NCBI GenBank assembly: GCA_003170085.1
Contig: PMZT01000016.1
Coordinates: 1 to 42,054 of the forward strand
Length of the DNA stretch: 42,054 nt
Source of the DNA: Planctomycetia bacterium
Lineage (GTDB): Bacteria; Planctomycetota; Phycisphaerae; FEN-1346
Reading direction: 5' to 3'
The notes under the pieces were generated by a model. It did no database searches. It was not told the origin of the DNA and worked only from the letters and a program-made list of their open reading frames with translations. Each line of letters starts with the position of its first letter. The stretch's first letter is position 1. Made by a program: the position numbers and the translations under genes. Of this stretch, positions 26,739 through 35,781 are shown in pieces.

Positions 26739-29104
26739 GAATCAGCCGAAGAGAATTCATGGCAATCGGCGGCGCCGCGATTGCGGGGACGGCGATTGGC
26801 GCCGTGGCATCCGACAAGCCGGCCGAAACGCCCGGTTCTAGCGCTACAGGCGCGACGCCGGCGGCAGACGCACCCAATGCGATGCTGCTCTGGTACCGCC
26901 AGCCCGCCGCCAACTGGAACGAGGCCCTGCCGGTCGGTAACGGCCGCCTGGGCGGCATGGTCTTCGGGGGCGTCAAGTCGGAACTCGTCCAACTCAACGA
27001 GGACAGCGTGTGGTCGGGCCAGCGGTACTACATCGAGAAGCCCGAGGCGCGCGAGAACCTGCCTCAGGTACGCCAACTCCTCTTCGACGGCAAACTCTCG
27101 GAGGCCCAGGCGCTGGTCGAGAAGTTCATGACCACCAAGCCCGACCCGCATTACGGCAGCTACCAGCCGCTCGGCGACCTGCGCATCACTTTCGAAAAAC
27201 TCGATGGCGAGGTTGCCGATTACCGCCGCCAACTTGACCTCGACACGGCCGTCGCCCGCACCTCGTTTGTGGTTGACGGCGCGCGGCACACCCGCGAGGT
27301 GTTCGCCAGCGCCGCAGACCAGGTGCTCGTGGTGCGGCTGACGTGCGAGCGGCCCGGACGCATCTCGGCCAAGGTGGAACTCACGCGGCAGGCGGAGGCC
27401 GAGATTCGCGCGGCAGGCAACAACGAACTCATCCTCGGCGGGCAGTGCCCCGAGGGCGGCAGCGTCTTCCGCGCGTATCTCAGGGCGACGACCGAACGCG
27501 GCAAAGTGTCGACCTCCGATAGCGCGCTGCGGATCGAGAACGCCGACGCCGCAACGCTCGTCCTGGCTGCCAACACGAACTTCTACAGACCCGACCCCGA
27601 CCGTCTCTGCCGCGAGCAGATTGACCGGGCCGCAGCCAAGCCGTTCGCACGGCTGCTCGATGCCCACGTGGCTGACTACCAGTCGTTTTTCCGCCGCGTG
27701 GACATCGACCTGGGCCGGACCGACGCCGCCGCGCTCCCCACCGACGAGCGTCTGAGTCGCATCAAGACCGCCGGCGGCGACCCGCAACTCGAGGCCCTGT
27801 TCTTCCAGTACGGGCGGTACCTGCTCATCTCTTCGTCGCGGCCGGGCAGCCTGCCGGCAAACCTCCAAGGCATCTGGAACCCGCTCACGAAGCCCCCGTG
27901 GTTCAGCGATTACACGATCAACATCAACGCCGAGATGAACTACTGGCCGGCCGAGGTCACGAACCTCTCCGAGTGCCACCAGCCGCTCATCGACTTCATC
28001 GAGTCGCTGCGCGAGCCCGCCCGCCGCGCGGCCAAGGAGCGATACGGCTGCCGCGGGACCACCCTCAGCACGCGCACCACGCCGTGGGGCGCAAGCGACC
28101 TCCGCGGCAGCGCCGGCCTCCTGTGGCAAGACGGCATGGCATGGCTCTCCACGCATCTCTGGGAACACTACGCCTTTACGCAGGACCGCAAGTTCCTGGC
28201 CGAGCGGGCGTACCCAGCGATGAAGGAGGCTGCGGAGTTCTACGTCGACTTCCTCGTGGAGCACCCCACACGCAAGTGGCTGGTCGCCGGCCCGTCAACG
28301 TCGCCGGAAAACACGTACATCGCGCCGGACGGCAAGAAACTGGCGGTGGACATGGGCCCCGCGATGACCATGCAGATCGTCCGCGACATCTTCACGCGCT
28401 GCATCGAGGCGAGCGAGATCCTGGGCATCGACGCCGATTCCCGCCGGACGCTCATCGCCAAACGCGACAAACTCGCACCCATGCGCATCGGCGGCGACGG
28501 CCGGCTGCTGGAGTGGTCCGAGGAATACAAGGAAGCTGACCCCGCCCATCGCCACGTCTCGCACCTGTACGGCCTGTACCCGGCGAACCTGATCACGCCG
28601 CGCGGCACGCCGGACCTTGCGGCCGCCGCCAGGAAGTCGCTGGAGGGCCGCGGCGACGGCGGCACCGGCTGGAGCAAGGCTTGGAAGATCAACCTCTGGG
28701 CGCGCTTGCTGGACGGCGACCACGCACGCAAACTCCTCGTGGAGGCGCTCGCCGGCAACACGTATCCGAATCTTTTTGATGCGCACCCGCCGTTCCAGAT
28801 CGACGGCAACTTCGGCGCCACTGCCGCCGTGGCCGAGATGCTCGTACAATCGCACACCGGCGAGGTAGAACTGCTGCCGGCGCTGCCTGCGGCGTGGCCG
28901 GATGGGCATGTGAGCGGCCTGCGGGCGCGCGGGGGATGGGTGGTGGACATCCAGTGGCAAGGCGGCCGACTTCAGCAGGCGACCCTGCGGGCAAGCGTTG
29001 GCGGCAAGTGCAAGGTCCGCTACAATCAGACCGTCATGGAACTGTCTTTGGCAGCCAACGAAGTCCGCGTTCTGGACGCAAGCCTGCAGCCCGCCGGGAA
29101 CTGA
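26735..29104 (+). CDS. Alpha-L-fucosidase, GH95, Tat-exported
   Basis: This 789-residue enzyme typically hydrolyses alpha-1,2-linked fucose on galactose by inversion. A Tat signal ([17 protein letters not shown]) directs export of the folded protein. The N-terminal beta domain begins [31 protein letters not shown] and LNEDSVWSG. The (alpha/alpha)6 barrel carries the expected catalytic set: N396-I-N398 within NINAEMNYW, Glu525 (STSPEN, general acid) and Asp690 (QIDGNFG). The C-terminal beta domain includes [20 protein letters not shown]. Length is normal. Its ATG overlaps the GH98-like stop, making it the last gene of the operon. It converges with the cytochrome gene across 60 bases. Confidence 0.95.
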   Translation: MRISRREFMAIGGAAIAGTAIGAVASDKPAETPGSSATGATPAADAPNAMLLWYRQPAANWNEALPVGNGRLGGMVFGGVKSELVQLNEDSVWSGQRYYIEKPEARENLPQVRQLLFDGKLSEAQALVEKFMTTKPDPHYGSYQPLGDLRITFEKLDGEVADYRRQLDLDTAVARTSFVVDGARHTREVFASAADQVLVVRLTCERPGRISAKVELTRQAEAEIRAAGNNELILGGQCPEGGSVFRAYLRATTERGKVSTSDSALRIENADAATLVLAANTNFYRPDPDRLCREQIDRAAAKPFARLLDAHVADYQSFFRRVDIDLGRTDAAALPTDERLSRIKTAGGDPQLEALFFQYGRYLLISSSRPGSLPANLQGIWNPLTKPPWFSDYTININAEMNYWPAEVTNLSECHQPLIDFIESLREPARRAAKERYGCRGTTLSTRTTPWGASDLRGSAGLLWQDGMAWLSTHLWEHYAFTQDRKFLAERAYPAMKEAAEFYVDFLVEHPTRKWLVAGPSTSPENTYIAPDGKKLAVDMGPAMTMQIVRDIFTRCIEASEILGIDADSRRTLIAKRDKLAPMRIGGDGRLLEWSEEYKEADPAHRHVSHLYGLYPANLITPRGTPDLAAAARKSLEGRGDGGTGWSKAWKINLWARLLDGDHARKLLVEALAGNTYPNLFDAHPPFQIDGNFGATAAVAEMLVQSHTGEVELLPALPAAWPDGHVSGLRARGGWVVDIQWQGGRLQQATLRASVGGKCKVRYNQTVMELSLAANEVRVLDASLQPAGN

Positions 29105-29164
29105 GTAGATGCGCTGCCCCTCTCTCGGCCAGGAGTACTGCAAGCCTCGCGGCCCGTGCCGCAC

Positions 29165-29704
29165 TTACTTCCACTTGCACTTTCGCTGGGCCAACCGGTG
29201 CTTGCCGTGGCAGTCGGTGCAGCACTTCTCGGCGACGGTGCCGGCCAGGAAGGCGGCGTGGTGCGCCGCGGAGAGTTTCTCCTTCGCGTGGCAGCCGAGG
29301 CAGAACGGGGCGACCTTGTCGCGGGTGAACATGATGCCGGGCGCCGTGCCGTTGCCGCCGGAGGCCCATGATTCATCGGCGATGTGGGCGTCGCAGTTTC
29401 CGTGGCATTTCGCGCAGCCGATGTTGGCCTTGGCGTGGACAACGGCGATGGATTCCTGCACGTAGTTCAGGTGGCAGACGAAGCAGCGGCCGTTATCGAC
29501 CACCGGTCCGGCCGGGCCGGCTGATTTTCTCTCGCCGTCGTCCAGCAGGAGCAGCGGTTCCTGATCGCTCTTGCCCGCGCCTCCGGCCCCGCGCGGGATC
29601 CCGACGGCGGGCCGCTCCGCGCCATTCCTGACCCCTTGCGGCTGGCAAGACACCAGCACAACAGCCACCAGTCCCGCCACCAGCGCCCAAGCTGCATATC
29701 GCAT
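29165..29704 (-). CDS. Tetraheme c-type cytochrome lipoprotein
   Basis: This 179-residue protein has a lipoprotein signal (lipobox LVSC, Cys20), so it should be anchored outside the cytoplasm. Four heme-binding motifs are present: CFVCH (74-78), CAKCH (97-101), CLGCH (135-139) and CTDCH (162-166). Additional histidines (H90, H107, H148, H149, H169) could be distal ligands, giving a compact multiheme electron carrier of the cytochrome c3/NapC-like kind. The tail is lysine-rich. GAGG lies nine bases before the ATG. It follows the aldo/keto reductase gene on the same strand with an 80-base gap that includes a hairpin. A redox partner is not evident in the window. Confidence 0.85.
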   Translation of the reverse strand: MRYAAWALVAGLVAVVLVSCQPQGVRNGAERPAVGIPRGAGGAGKSDQEPLLLLDDGERKSAGPAGPVVDNGRCFVCHLNYVQESIAVVHAKANIGCAKCHGNCDAHIADESWASGGNGTAPGIMFTRDKVAPFCLGCHAKEKLSAAHHAAFLAGTVAEKCCTDCHGKHRLAQRKCKWK

Positions 29705-29725
29705 GCGGACTTACCTCAGTTGGAA

Positions 29726-29762
29726 GCGTGCGGCGAGCGGACGAGCCTCGCCCCGCGCACGC
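29726..29762. repeat. Long imperfect hairpin between reductase and cytochrome genes
   Basis: GCGTGCG (29726-29732) pairs with CGCACGC (29756-29762), and GCGAG (29733-29737) with CTCGC (29747-29751), leaving a four-base bulge and a nine-base loop. No T-tract follows in the direction of transcription. It may be an attenuator, a processing site or mRNA-stabilising structure rather than a terminator. Confidence 0.45.
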
Positions 29763-29784
29763 CGCCCAAGGTCTCTCGGGAACG

Positions 29785-30801
29785 CTACACGTATTCCCAG
29801 TCTCTCAGCCACTCGTACTTCGGCGGGAGGTTGGCCCACATATCCCGGCTGACGCGGTTCAATTCGGCCTGCTCCTTGAGGTCGAGTTCGCGGCGCTCCT
29901 TGACGGCCTTGACCACGTTGTCGACAAACTTCGGATCATTGATGCCGGGGATGGGGATGACGGTGTTGGTCATGAGGATATAACGGATCGCCAGGCGTCC
30001 GCGGCGGTCGTCTTCCTCGCCTTCGCCCGTGAAGAGCGAGCCGGCTCCAAAGGGCTTGATGCCGAACGCGCCCACGTCGCACTTCTTGAGGGCCTCGAAG
30101 AGACTGTCGGTCGGGGCCACCTTGCTCATGGTCGTGAACGGGAAGCAGACGGCGTCGATCTGCGGGAAGTACTCGATCATGAACTTGATCCACCGCCGGT
30201 CGTGCGACGAGAAGCCCACGTGCCGGGCCTTGCCCGCTTTTTTCGCCTTCTCGAGGGCGTCGACGATCTCGCACGAAGTGTCGAACGTGTGCCGCCCGCC
30301 CGGCTCAAAGCAGGTGATCCGCCAGAAGTCGCTGTATTCCTCGCCCGAATCCTTCAGGAGCACGTCGAGCGACTCCAGCAACTTCTTCGAGGTGCGGAAG
30401 TTCTCGTTGCGGACCTCGTTGCCGCAATGGGAAAACGCCAGGTACATCTTGTCGCGGCGGCCTTTGAGCGCCTTGGAATCCCGCATCACCTCCTCGTAAC
30501 AGCACGCATCGACGTAATTGATGCCGGCATCGATGCAGCGGCTGACGGTCTCGTAGCGCTCCTTGTCATTGCTCCGCGAGTGCCCGCCCAGGCAGACCGC
30601 CGAGACCATGAGGTTGGTCTTGCCGAGGCGGCGGTACTCCATGTTCCCGTTGTAGTTGAGGATCTTGGACGTATCGACCGAGGGAGCGGGCGCGGCCATC
30701 GCGCCAGTCGCCCCGGCGACGCCAAGACCGACAGCCACGCCCGCCGCCACCTTCACCGTGTCGCCCAGAAAATCCCGCCGCGTCACACCCTTGGCATCCA
30801 T
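29785..30801 (-). CDS. Tat-exported aldo/keto reductase-like protein
   Basis: This 338-residue protein has a twin-arginine signal (VTRRDFLGDTVKVAAGVAVG). The aldo/keto reductase fold follows: MEYRRLGKTNLMVSAVCLGG, RCIDAGINYVDACCYEEVM, SLDVLLKDSGEEYSDFW, AGKARHVGFSSHDRRW, KPFGAGSLF and YILMTNTVIPIPGINDPKFV. Of the catalytic tetrad, Asp98 and Tyr102 are plausible. The usual Lys is replaced in LAFSHCG, and the usual His strand reads RITCF. The enzyme may therefore not be a normal NADPH reductase, as often suspected for exported PVC members. I start at the ATG at 30801, though the frame is open to 31314. The upstream LamG gene is 97 bases away on the same strand. Confidence 0.8.
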   Translation of the reverse strand: MDAKGVTRRDFLGDTVKVAAGVAVGLGVAGATGAMAAPAPSVDTSKILNYNGNMEYRRLGKTNLMVSAVCLGGHSRSNDKERYETVSRCIDAGINYVDACCYEEVMRDSKALKGRRDKMYLAFSHCGNEVRNENFRTSKKLLESLDVLLKDSGEEYSDFWRITCFEPGGRHTFDTSCEIVDALEKAKKAGKARHVGFSSHDRRWIKFMIEYFPQIDAVCFPFTTMSKVAPTDSLFEALKKCDVGAFGIKPFGAGSLFTGEGEEDDRRGRLAIRYILMTNTVIPIPGINDPKFVDNVVKAVKERRELDLKEQAELNRVSRDMWANLPPKYEWLRDWEYV

Positions 30802-30896
30802 GGTTTCCCCGCCTTCCTGTGTCCCCGCCCTATTGTCATTCCACACCTTCAACCATACGCCCGCATGGCGGTCGCGGTCAATCCCGCCGGGACCGG

Positions 30897-31667
30897 TTAC
30901 TTTCCCCCGCCCTGACGCCAGAGGGCCTTGATCTCGTCCTCCGAGAGGGCGCGGTCGTAGATACGAACGTCGTCCAGAAGGCCGCTGAACTTCCACCCGA
31001 TCCTGACATCCTGCTCGCTGCCAGTCTCGATCGGCCAGAGGTCCAGCAGGCCGATGTCGTCGATCTTCGCGGGCTCGCCGTCCTTGTAGAGTTTGACGTT
31101 GTCGTGCAGGTTCGGCCGGGCGGCCTCTTCCACCACGGCGGCCACGTGATGCCACGCGTCGTCGTTGGTGGCGTCGCCCATGTAGAGATACCCCCCCTTG
31201 GGCGTCACGCCGACGCGGCCGCGGATGAAGCAGAAGGTCCACATCTTGCCGAAGTCGCGCTGGCCCCACGACAGGATTTCTCCCCCGGCGGCCTTCGTCC
31301 TGATCCAGGCGCACACCGTCCGGGGCGCCGTGCCGCCGATCCCCTTATACCCGGTGACCTGAACAAACCCTTCCTTGCCGTCGAACTTCAGTGCCTTGCC
31401 CATGCGGCCGGGTGCGGAGTCCTTGTCAAAGGAGAGGCCGCCTTGGAGCGTGCCGTTGCGGCCCTGCTTCGACGAGTCCGCCGCCGTGGCGCCGGGGGCG
31501 TCGTCGAACTTCCACCAACCTACAAGGTGAGCGTCTGTGTCGAGGTTGGCGACCTTGGGCTGTTCCGCCGGCGCGGGCGCCGCCCGCCCCACGGCGGCGA
31601 TCTCAAGACCGAGCAGCCCAATGGCAGACAAGAGAAGTAACCGGCTTCCGACGACAGGAGTTCTCAT
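30897..31667 (-). CDS. Secreted LamG-domain protein
   Basis: This 256-residue protein consists of a signal peptide (SRLLLLSAIGLLGLEIAAVG) and one LamG/concanavalin-like domain: LVGWWKFDDAPGATAADSSK, GKALKFDGKEGFVQV, RTVCAWIRTKAAGGEIL, WHHVAAVVE, LYKDGEPAK and LLDDVRIYDRALSEDEIKAL. It is probably a glycan- or surface-binding protein without catalysis. The start at 31667 has GGAGAG about nine bases upstream; earlier in-frame ATGs lack such a site. It may form an operon with the downstream reductase and cytochrome genes. Confidence 0.82.
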   Translation of the reverse strand: MRTPVVGSRLLLLSAIGLLGLEIAAVGRAAPAPAEQPKVANLDTDAHLVGWWKFDDAPGATAADSSKQGRNGTLQGGLSFDKDSAPGRMGKALKFDGKEGFVQVTGYKGIGGTAPRTVCAWIRTKAAGGEILSWGQRDFGKMWTFCFIRGRVGVTPKGGYLYMGDATNDDAWHHVAAVVEEAARPNLHDNVKLYKDGEPAKIDDIGLLDLWPIETGSEQDVRIGWKFSGLLDDVRIYDRALSEDEIKALWRQGGGK

Positions 31668-31865
31668 GATCTCGTCTCTCCCCTTCATGCGCGGAAGGCC
31701 GCCCATCTGAGGCGGGATTCCCCAGATGAACTCGGGCGGGTGGCCGCTGCCGGCCTTCGTGACGATTGTATCCTGTCTCCGGGTTTCTGCAATACGCTCT
31801 CGGCTTCCGAGACCCTCCGCCCGTCTGTCGTACCCGTTGCCGAAGTCATTCCGTCACCGCCCACG

Positions 31866-32248
31866 TCACTTGGCGGGCAGCGGCGCCTTCACGGGGGCCT
31901 CGTCGACCCACCCCGTCATCGCGCCCTTTTCTCTGTTTGCCCAGGCGTAGTACGGCACGGCAGTCAGCGTGACCGGGCGATGGCCTTCAGCCAGGGCGCT
32001 GCCTTGGAGGACGGTCACGCCGCCCAGCAGCCCCGCGCGATGCCGCACCCCATGGGGGACCGGCAACTCCGGCCATCCAGGGTGCCCCCTTGAATGATCA
32101 TGTACTTGTGTAGCCCCGTCGCGATCTCCTCGACGCGAGACTTCTCCACGTCGGCAGGACGGGTGTTGGCTGACCAGGGCTTCAAGGCAGCGTCTGCGCC
32201 AGTGACTGCCGGGAGGGTCGCCAGCATGAGAAGCAGCATAGGGTGCAT
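31866..32248 (-). pseudogene. GH127-like remnant with internal deletion and frame change
   Basis: The 5' end is intact: GGAG, then an ATG at 32248 and a signal peptide (MHPMLLLMLATLPAVTGADA) followed by KPWSANTRPADVEKSRVEEI. Near 32060-32090 the reading frame shifts by one and the sequence continues as GLLGGVTVLQGSALAEGHRP and VPYYAWANREKGAMTGWV. The latter is the conserved end of GH127 (beta-L-arabinofuranosidase, former DUF1680). About 500 residues that would form the barrel are missing. Whether the N-terminal piece came from the same gene cannot be decided by eye. The product would not be active. Confidence 0.6.
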
Positions 32249-32484
32249 CGCATGGGCTCCTGTACGGTGTAGTGCTCGCGTGCCTGCCGGAACCCCAGGC
32301 GTTCGGCGGCCCGAGCGCACAGACCCCATGCTTTAACCTCACGCAAGCCAACGCGATTCCCTCAATCCGGCGACGACGTTCGCGTCTGCCGCTGTGACGT
32401 ATCCCCGTCGGATTCCCCGCCTTGACAAGTCGCACCGACGGAATGAAGATATGGTTGGCGAAACGGGAACTTGAGAGGGAACCC

Positions 32485-35400
32485 ATGAGACGATGTCGAA
32501 TCGCGATGGCGCTCGGGCTCGCGATGGTGCTCGGCCTGGCGGTGGCACTCCTGGCCCTAAGCGAGGTGCGTGGCGGCACGGCGGGGCGGGTGGACCCGGA
32601 GACGCTGCGCACGCCGGTTTACAGCCCCGAAGGGAATGCGATCGTGCGGCATAACGGGGACCGGTTCAACAACCGGCCGCTGTACTGCAACCAGACGAGC
32701 GCGATCGTCGTCGCGGGCGACCGGCCGCTGATCCGTTTCGGCAATGGGTCGGTGCTGAACGGCACCTTTATGGCGGCGCTCGTGCGCGGGAATAAGGCCA
32801 AGTGGCTGCACGACTGGTCGGACATCACGTCGAAGTACCGCCCGGATCGCATGGAATGGACGCTCAAGGACGGCGGGTTCGGGGCGACGGTGCTGACGCT
32901 CGACACCGTGCCGCCGGCCGACGGCGCGGGCATGGCGGTGCGGCTGCGGATCGAGAACGCGGAGGCCGGCGACCGCCTGATCTGGGTCTGCGGCGGCGCG
33001 GTCCAGCAGAAGGAGAGCATGCTGGGCGCGTGGGACGTGACGACCGCCGGGCGCCAGAAGACGCTCACGCGCGGATTCTTGCCCGACGAGTGCCGCGACA
33101 ACCTCGTGACGGTCAGCGGCGATCAGTTTATCGTGCAGCCCACCGCCGGCAAGTCGGTCGGCGTCGCGGTGGGGCGCTGCAGCGCCGCCGCCAAGATCAC
33201 TATCGCCGATGCCGGGGCCTGGGCGGACCCGCTGAAACTGTCGGCCAGTTCCGGTAAAGATGCGCCGCTGGCGTGCGCCATAGTGAACCTCGACGGCCAG
33301 CGGGAACTCTACTGGGCGATGCAAGGTTTCCGGAGCATCAAGGCGGGCAGCACGCCGCGCGTGCCGCCGGCGGCCGAGGTGTTCGCTGCGGGGCTGAAGC
33401 GGGCCGAGGAGATCGGAAACCGCGTGGTGGTCGAGACGCCCGACCCGCGCCTCAACGCCCTGGTGGCGGCGTCGAATGCGGTGATGGACGGGGTGTTCCG
33501 CGACGGGGTGTTCACGCACTCGGGCATGCGCTGGGGCGTGCCGCTGCTGGGCTGGCGCTCGATCTACGGCGGCACGGCCTACGGCTGGCATGATCGCGTC
33601 ATGACCGAGGCCCGCACCTGCCTGGCCAAGCAGATCACCGAGTCCGACAAGACGCGCCCGGTAGCCGATCCGAAGGTGGGTCTGGCGTGCCAGTCGCTCG
33701 AGTCGCGCCTGTTCGGCAAAGGCCGCGTGAACGCCTTTCATACGTGGCATTATGATATGCAGAGCCAGTTCTTCGACGAGCTCATCCACGCCTGGCGCTG
33801 GACCGGCGACCCGGAGCTGGAAAAGATGCTGCGCCCGGCGCTGGAACTGCACCTGGAATACATCCACGATTGTTTCGATCCCGACGACGACGGCCTGTAC
33901 GAGAGCTATGCCAACACATGGCCGACCGACAATCAGTGGTACAACGGCGGCGGCACGGCGGAGGAGACGGCGTACGCGTACGCCGCCCACAAGGCCGCCC
34001 TCGAACTGGCCCGCCGCGCCGGCGACGAGGCGGCCGCCAAACGGCACGAGGCGCGGCTGACGAAGATCCGCAAGGCCTTTCTGGAGAAGCTGTGGATTCC
34101 GTCCAAAGGGTACGTCGGCTCCTATGTCGAACAGGGCGGCCACGCGCGCCTGCACGAGGACTCATGGCTATACGCGATCTTCTGCCCCATCGACGCCGGA
34201 ATGCTCGACGCCGGCCAGGCGGCGCGGGCGCTGTACTACACCGAGTGGGGCCTGGAACGCGAGACCATGCCCTACGGCGGCCAGCGCTGCTGGACCTCCA
34301 ACTGGGTGCCGTCGGTCTGGTCGCTGCGCGAGATGTGGCCCGGCGACAACTACGGCTTGGCGCTGGCGTACTTCCAGACCGGGCTGGCCGACGACGGCTG
34401 GGCGGTGCTGCGCGGGACGTTTCCGCACATGGCGTTTTTCGGCCCCGTCCCCGGCGACCTGGGCTTCCCCAACGGCGGCACGGACTTCAGCGATTGCACG
34501 AGTCCGTTCTGCCGGACGGTGGTGGAGGGCCTGTTCGGTTACCGGCCGGATTATCCGAACGGGGTGGTGACGATCGCGCCGCAGTTGCCTTCCGACTGGG
34601 AGCACGCCTCGATCAAGACGCCGGATTTCTCGCTGGAGGCCGGACGGACGAAATATCGCATTGAACTCACCCGCCCCGCGGCGCTCGACCTGCGCCTGCC
34701 CGTGCGAGCCCGGAAGCTCGCCGCTGTGACGGTCAACGGCCAGCCGGCAAAATGGGAACTGCTGCCCGGTTTCGGTTGCAGCGTGGCGAAGATCGCGGTG
34801 CCGAAGGGCAAGTCCGTAACTGTCGAACTAACCTGCGAGCAGCCGCTGCCGCAGTATGCGGCCGTGGCGGTGGAGACCACGGTGGGCGCGAAACCGGATC
34901 TGACGGTCAAGGACGCCCGGATTATCGAACCGGCCGTGCCGCCGTCAACCGCCGGGTATCACCTGGTGGAGGCGCTGGTGCAGGTGGGCGACGCGCCGCA
35001 GCGGCGGCTGTTCAAGATCAAGGTGAACGATCCCAAGGCCGACGCCGCGCTGGCTGCGCGGGTCTTTGAGAAGGCGCCGGCGAATGCGCGGTGGGAATGT
35101 GTCGATATGTCGCGGCAGTTCAACGGCGACATCCGCACGATCTTCCAGCAGCAGTACCTTTCGCCGCGTCCGGACACCTGTTCCTTGCGGCTGGCGACCA
35201 ACGGTTACTCCACCTGGCAGATGAGTCTGGGCGGGAACCCCAAGGTGCCGGTGATCGACCAGGCCCAAGTGCCTGCGCTCCTGGAAGGCGTATCGCGCCT
35301 GCGTACGCCGCAGGGGGTTCCGTTCGCGTGGCCCGGCGGCGAGCGCAACATCGCGTTCACGTCGATGTGGGACAACTGGCCTCGGCAGGTCGCCGTGCCG

Positions 35401-35781
35401 GTGAACCGCAAGGCCGAGGGCATCTGGCTGCTCGTGTGCGGCTTCACCAACCCGATGCAGGGCCGAATCGCCAACGCCGAACTGCGGATGAAGTACGCCG
35501 ACGGCGCGGTGGAGAAGCTGGAACTGGTGCCGCCGTTCAACTTCTGGTCGCTGTGCCCGTTCGGCGGCGCCGACTACGATTACGCGCACGACGGCTTCTG
35601 CCTGCCGAAGGTTCCGCCTCAGGCGGTGCAGCTTGGCGCCAACTGCCGCGCGATCCTGCTGAACCTGCGCCTCCGGCCGGACGCGGCGCTGGAAAGCGTG
35701 ACGCTCGAAACCCTTTCGCAGGAAGTGATCGTCGGCCTGATGGGCGCGAGCCTGATGAATCCGAAGGAAGCCGCCCGATGA
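32485..35781 (+). CDS. DUF4450-type secreted (alpha/alpha)6 glycosidase-like protein
   Basis: This 1098-residue protein begins with a signal peptide (IAMALGLAMVLGLAVALLAL). An N-terminal beta domain starts with DRFNNRPLYCNQTSAIVVAG and DRPLIRFGNG, the hallmark of DUF4450 proteins. A central helical (alpha/alpha)6 region follows (about 320-700): MRWGVPLLGWRSIYGGTAYG, FHTWHYDMQSQFFDELIHAW, YESYANTWPTDNQWYNGGGT, GGHARLHEDSWLYAIFCPID and RCWTSNWVPSVWSLREMWPG. C-terminal beta domains complete it. Tryptophan- and acid-rich loops suggest glycan cleavage, but no catalytic pair is established. The start at 32485 has AGGGA upstream; the frame is open to 32422. Its TGA overlaps the start of the metalloprotease gene. 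Confidence 0.65.
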   Translation: MRRCRIAMALGLAMVLGLAVALLALSEVRGGTAGRVDPETLRTPVYSPEGNAIVRHNGDRFNNRPLYCNQTSAIVVAGDRPLIRFGNGSVLNGTFMAALVRGNKAKWLHDWSDITSKYRPDRMEWTLKDGGFGATVLTLDTVPPADGAGMAVRLRIENAEAGDRLIWVCGGAVQQKESMLGAWDVTTAGRQKTLTRGFLPDECRDNLVTVSGDQFIVQPTAGKSVGVAVGRCSAAAKITIADAGAWADPLKLSASSGKDAPLACAIVNLDGQRELYWAMQGFRSIKAGSTPRVPPAAEVFAAGLKRAEEIGNRVVVETPDPRLNALVAASNAVMDGVFRDGVFTHSGMRWGVPLLGWRSIYGGTAYGWHDRVMTEARTCLAKQITESDKTRPVADPKVGLACQSLESRLFGKGRVNAFHTWHYDMQSQFFDELIHAWRWTGDPELEKMLRPALELHLEYIHDCFDPDDDGLYESYANTWPTDNQWYNGGGTAEETAYAYAAHKAALELARRAGDEAAAKRHEARLTKIRKAFLEKLWIPSKGYVGSYVEQGGHARLHEDSWLYAIFCPIDAGMLDAGQAARALYYTEWGLERETMPYGGQRCWTSNWVPSVWSLREMWPGDNYGLALAYFQTGLADDGWAVLRGTFPHMAFFGPVPGDLGFPNGGTDFSDCTSPFCRTVVEGLFGYRPDYPNGVVTIAPQLPSDWEHASIKTPDFSLEAGRTKYRIELTRPAALDLRLPVRARKLAAVTVNGQPAKWELLPGFGCSVAKIAVPKGKSVTVELTCEQPLPQYAAVAVETTVGAKPDLTVKDARIIEPAVPPSTAGYHLVEALVQVGDAPQRRLFKIKVNDPKADAALAARVFEKAPANARWECVDMSRQFNGDIRTIFQQQYLSPRPDTCSLRLATNGYSTWQMSLGGNPKVPVIDQAQVPALLEGVSRLRTPQGVPFAWPGGERNIAFTSMWDNWPRQVAVPVNRKAEGIWLLVCGFTNPMQGRIANAELRMKYADGAVEKLELVPPFNFWSLCPFGGADYDYAHDGFCLPKVPPQAVQLGANCRAILLNLRLRPDAALESVTLETLSQEVIVGLMGASLMNPKEAAR

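Noticed and set aside
24444-28264. Long minus frames (24444-25958 and 26573-28264) over the GH98-like and GH95 genes
   Set aside because: The sense strand encodes conserved catalytic motifs; the antisense translations are compositionally biased.
29026-29442. Alternative minus frames over the cytochrome gene
   Set aside because: Only the 29165-29704 frame has the lipobox and four CxxCH motifs.
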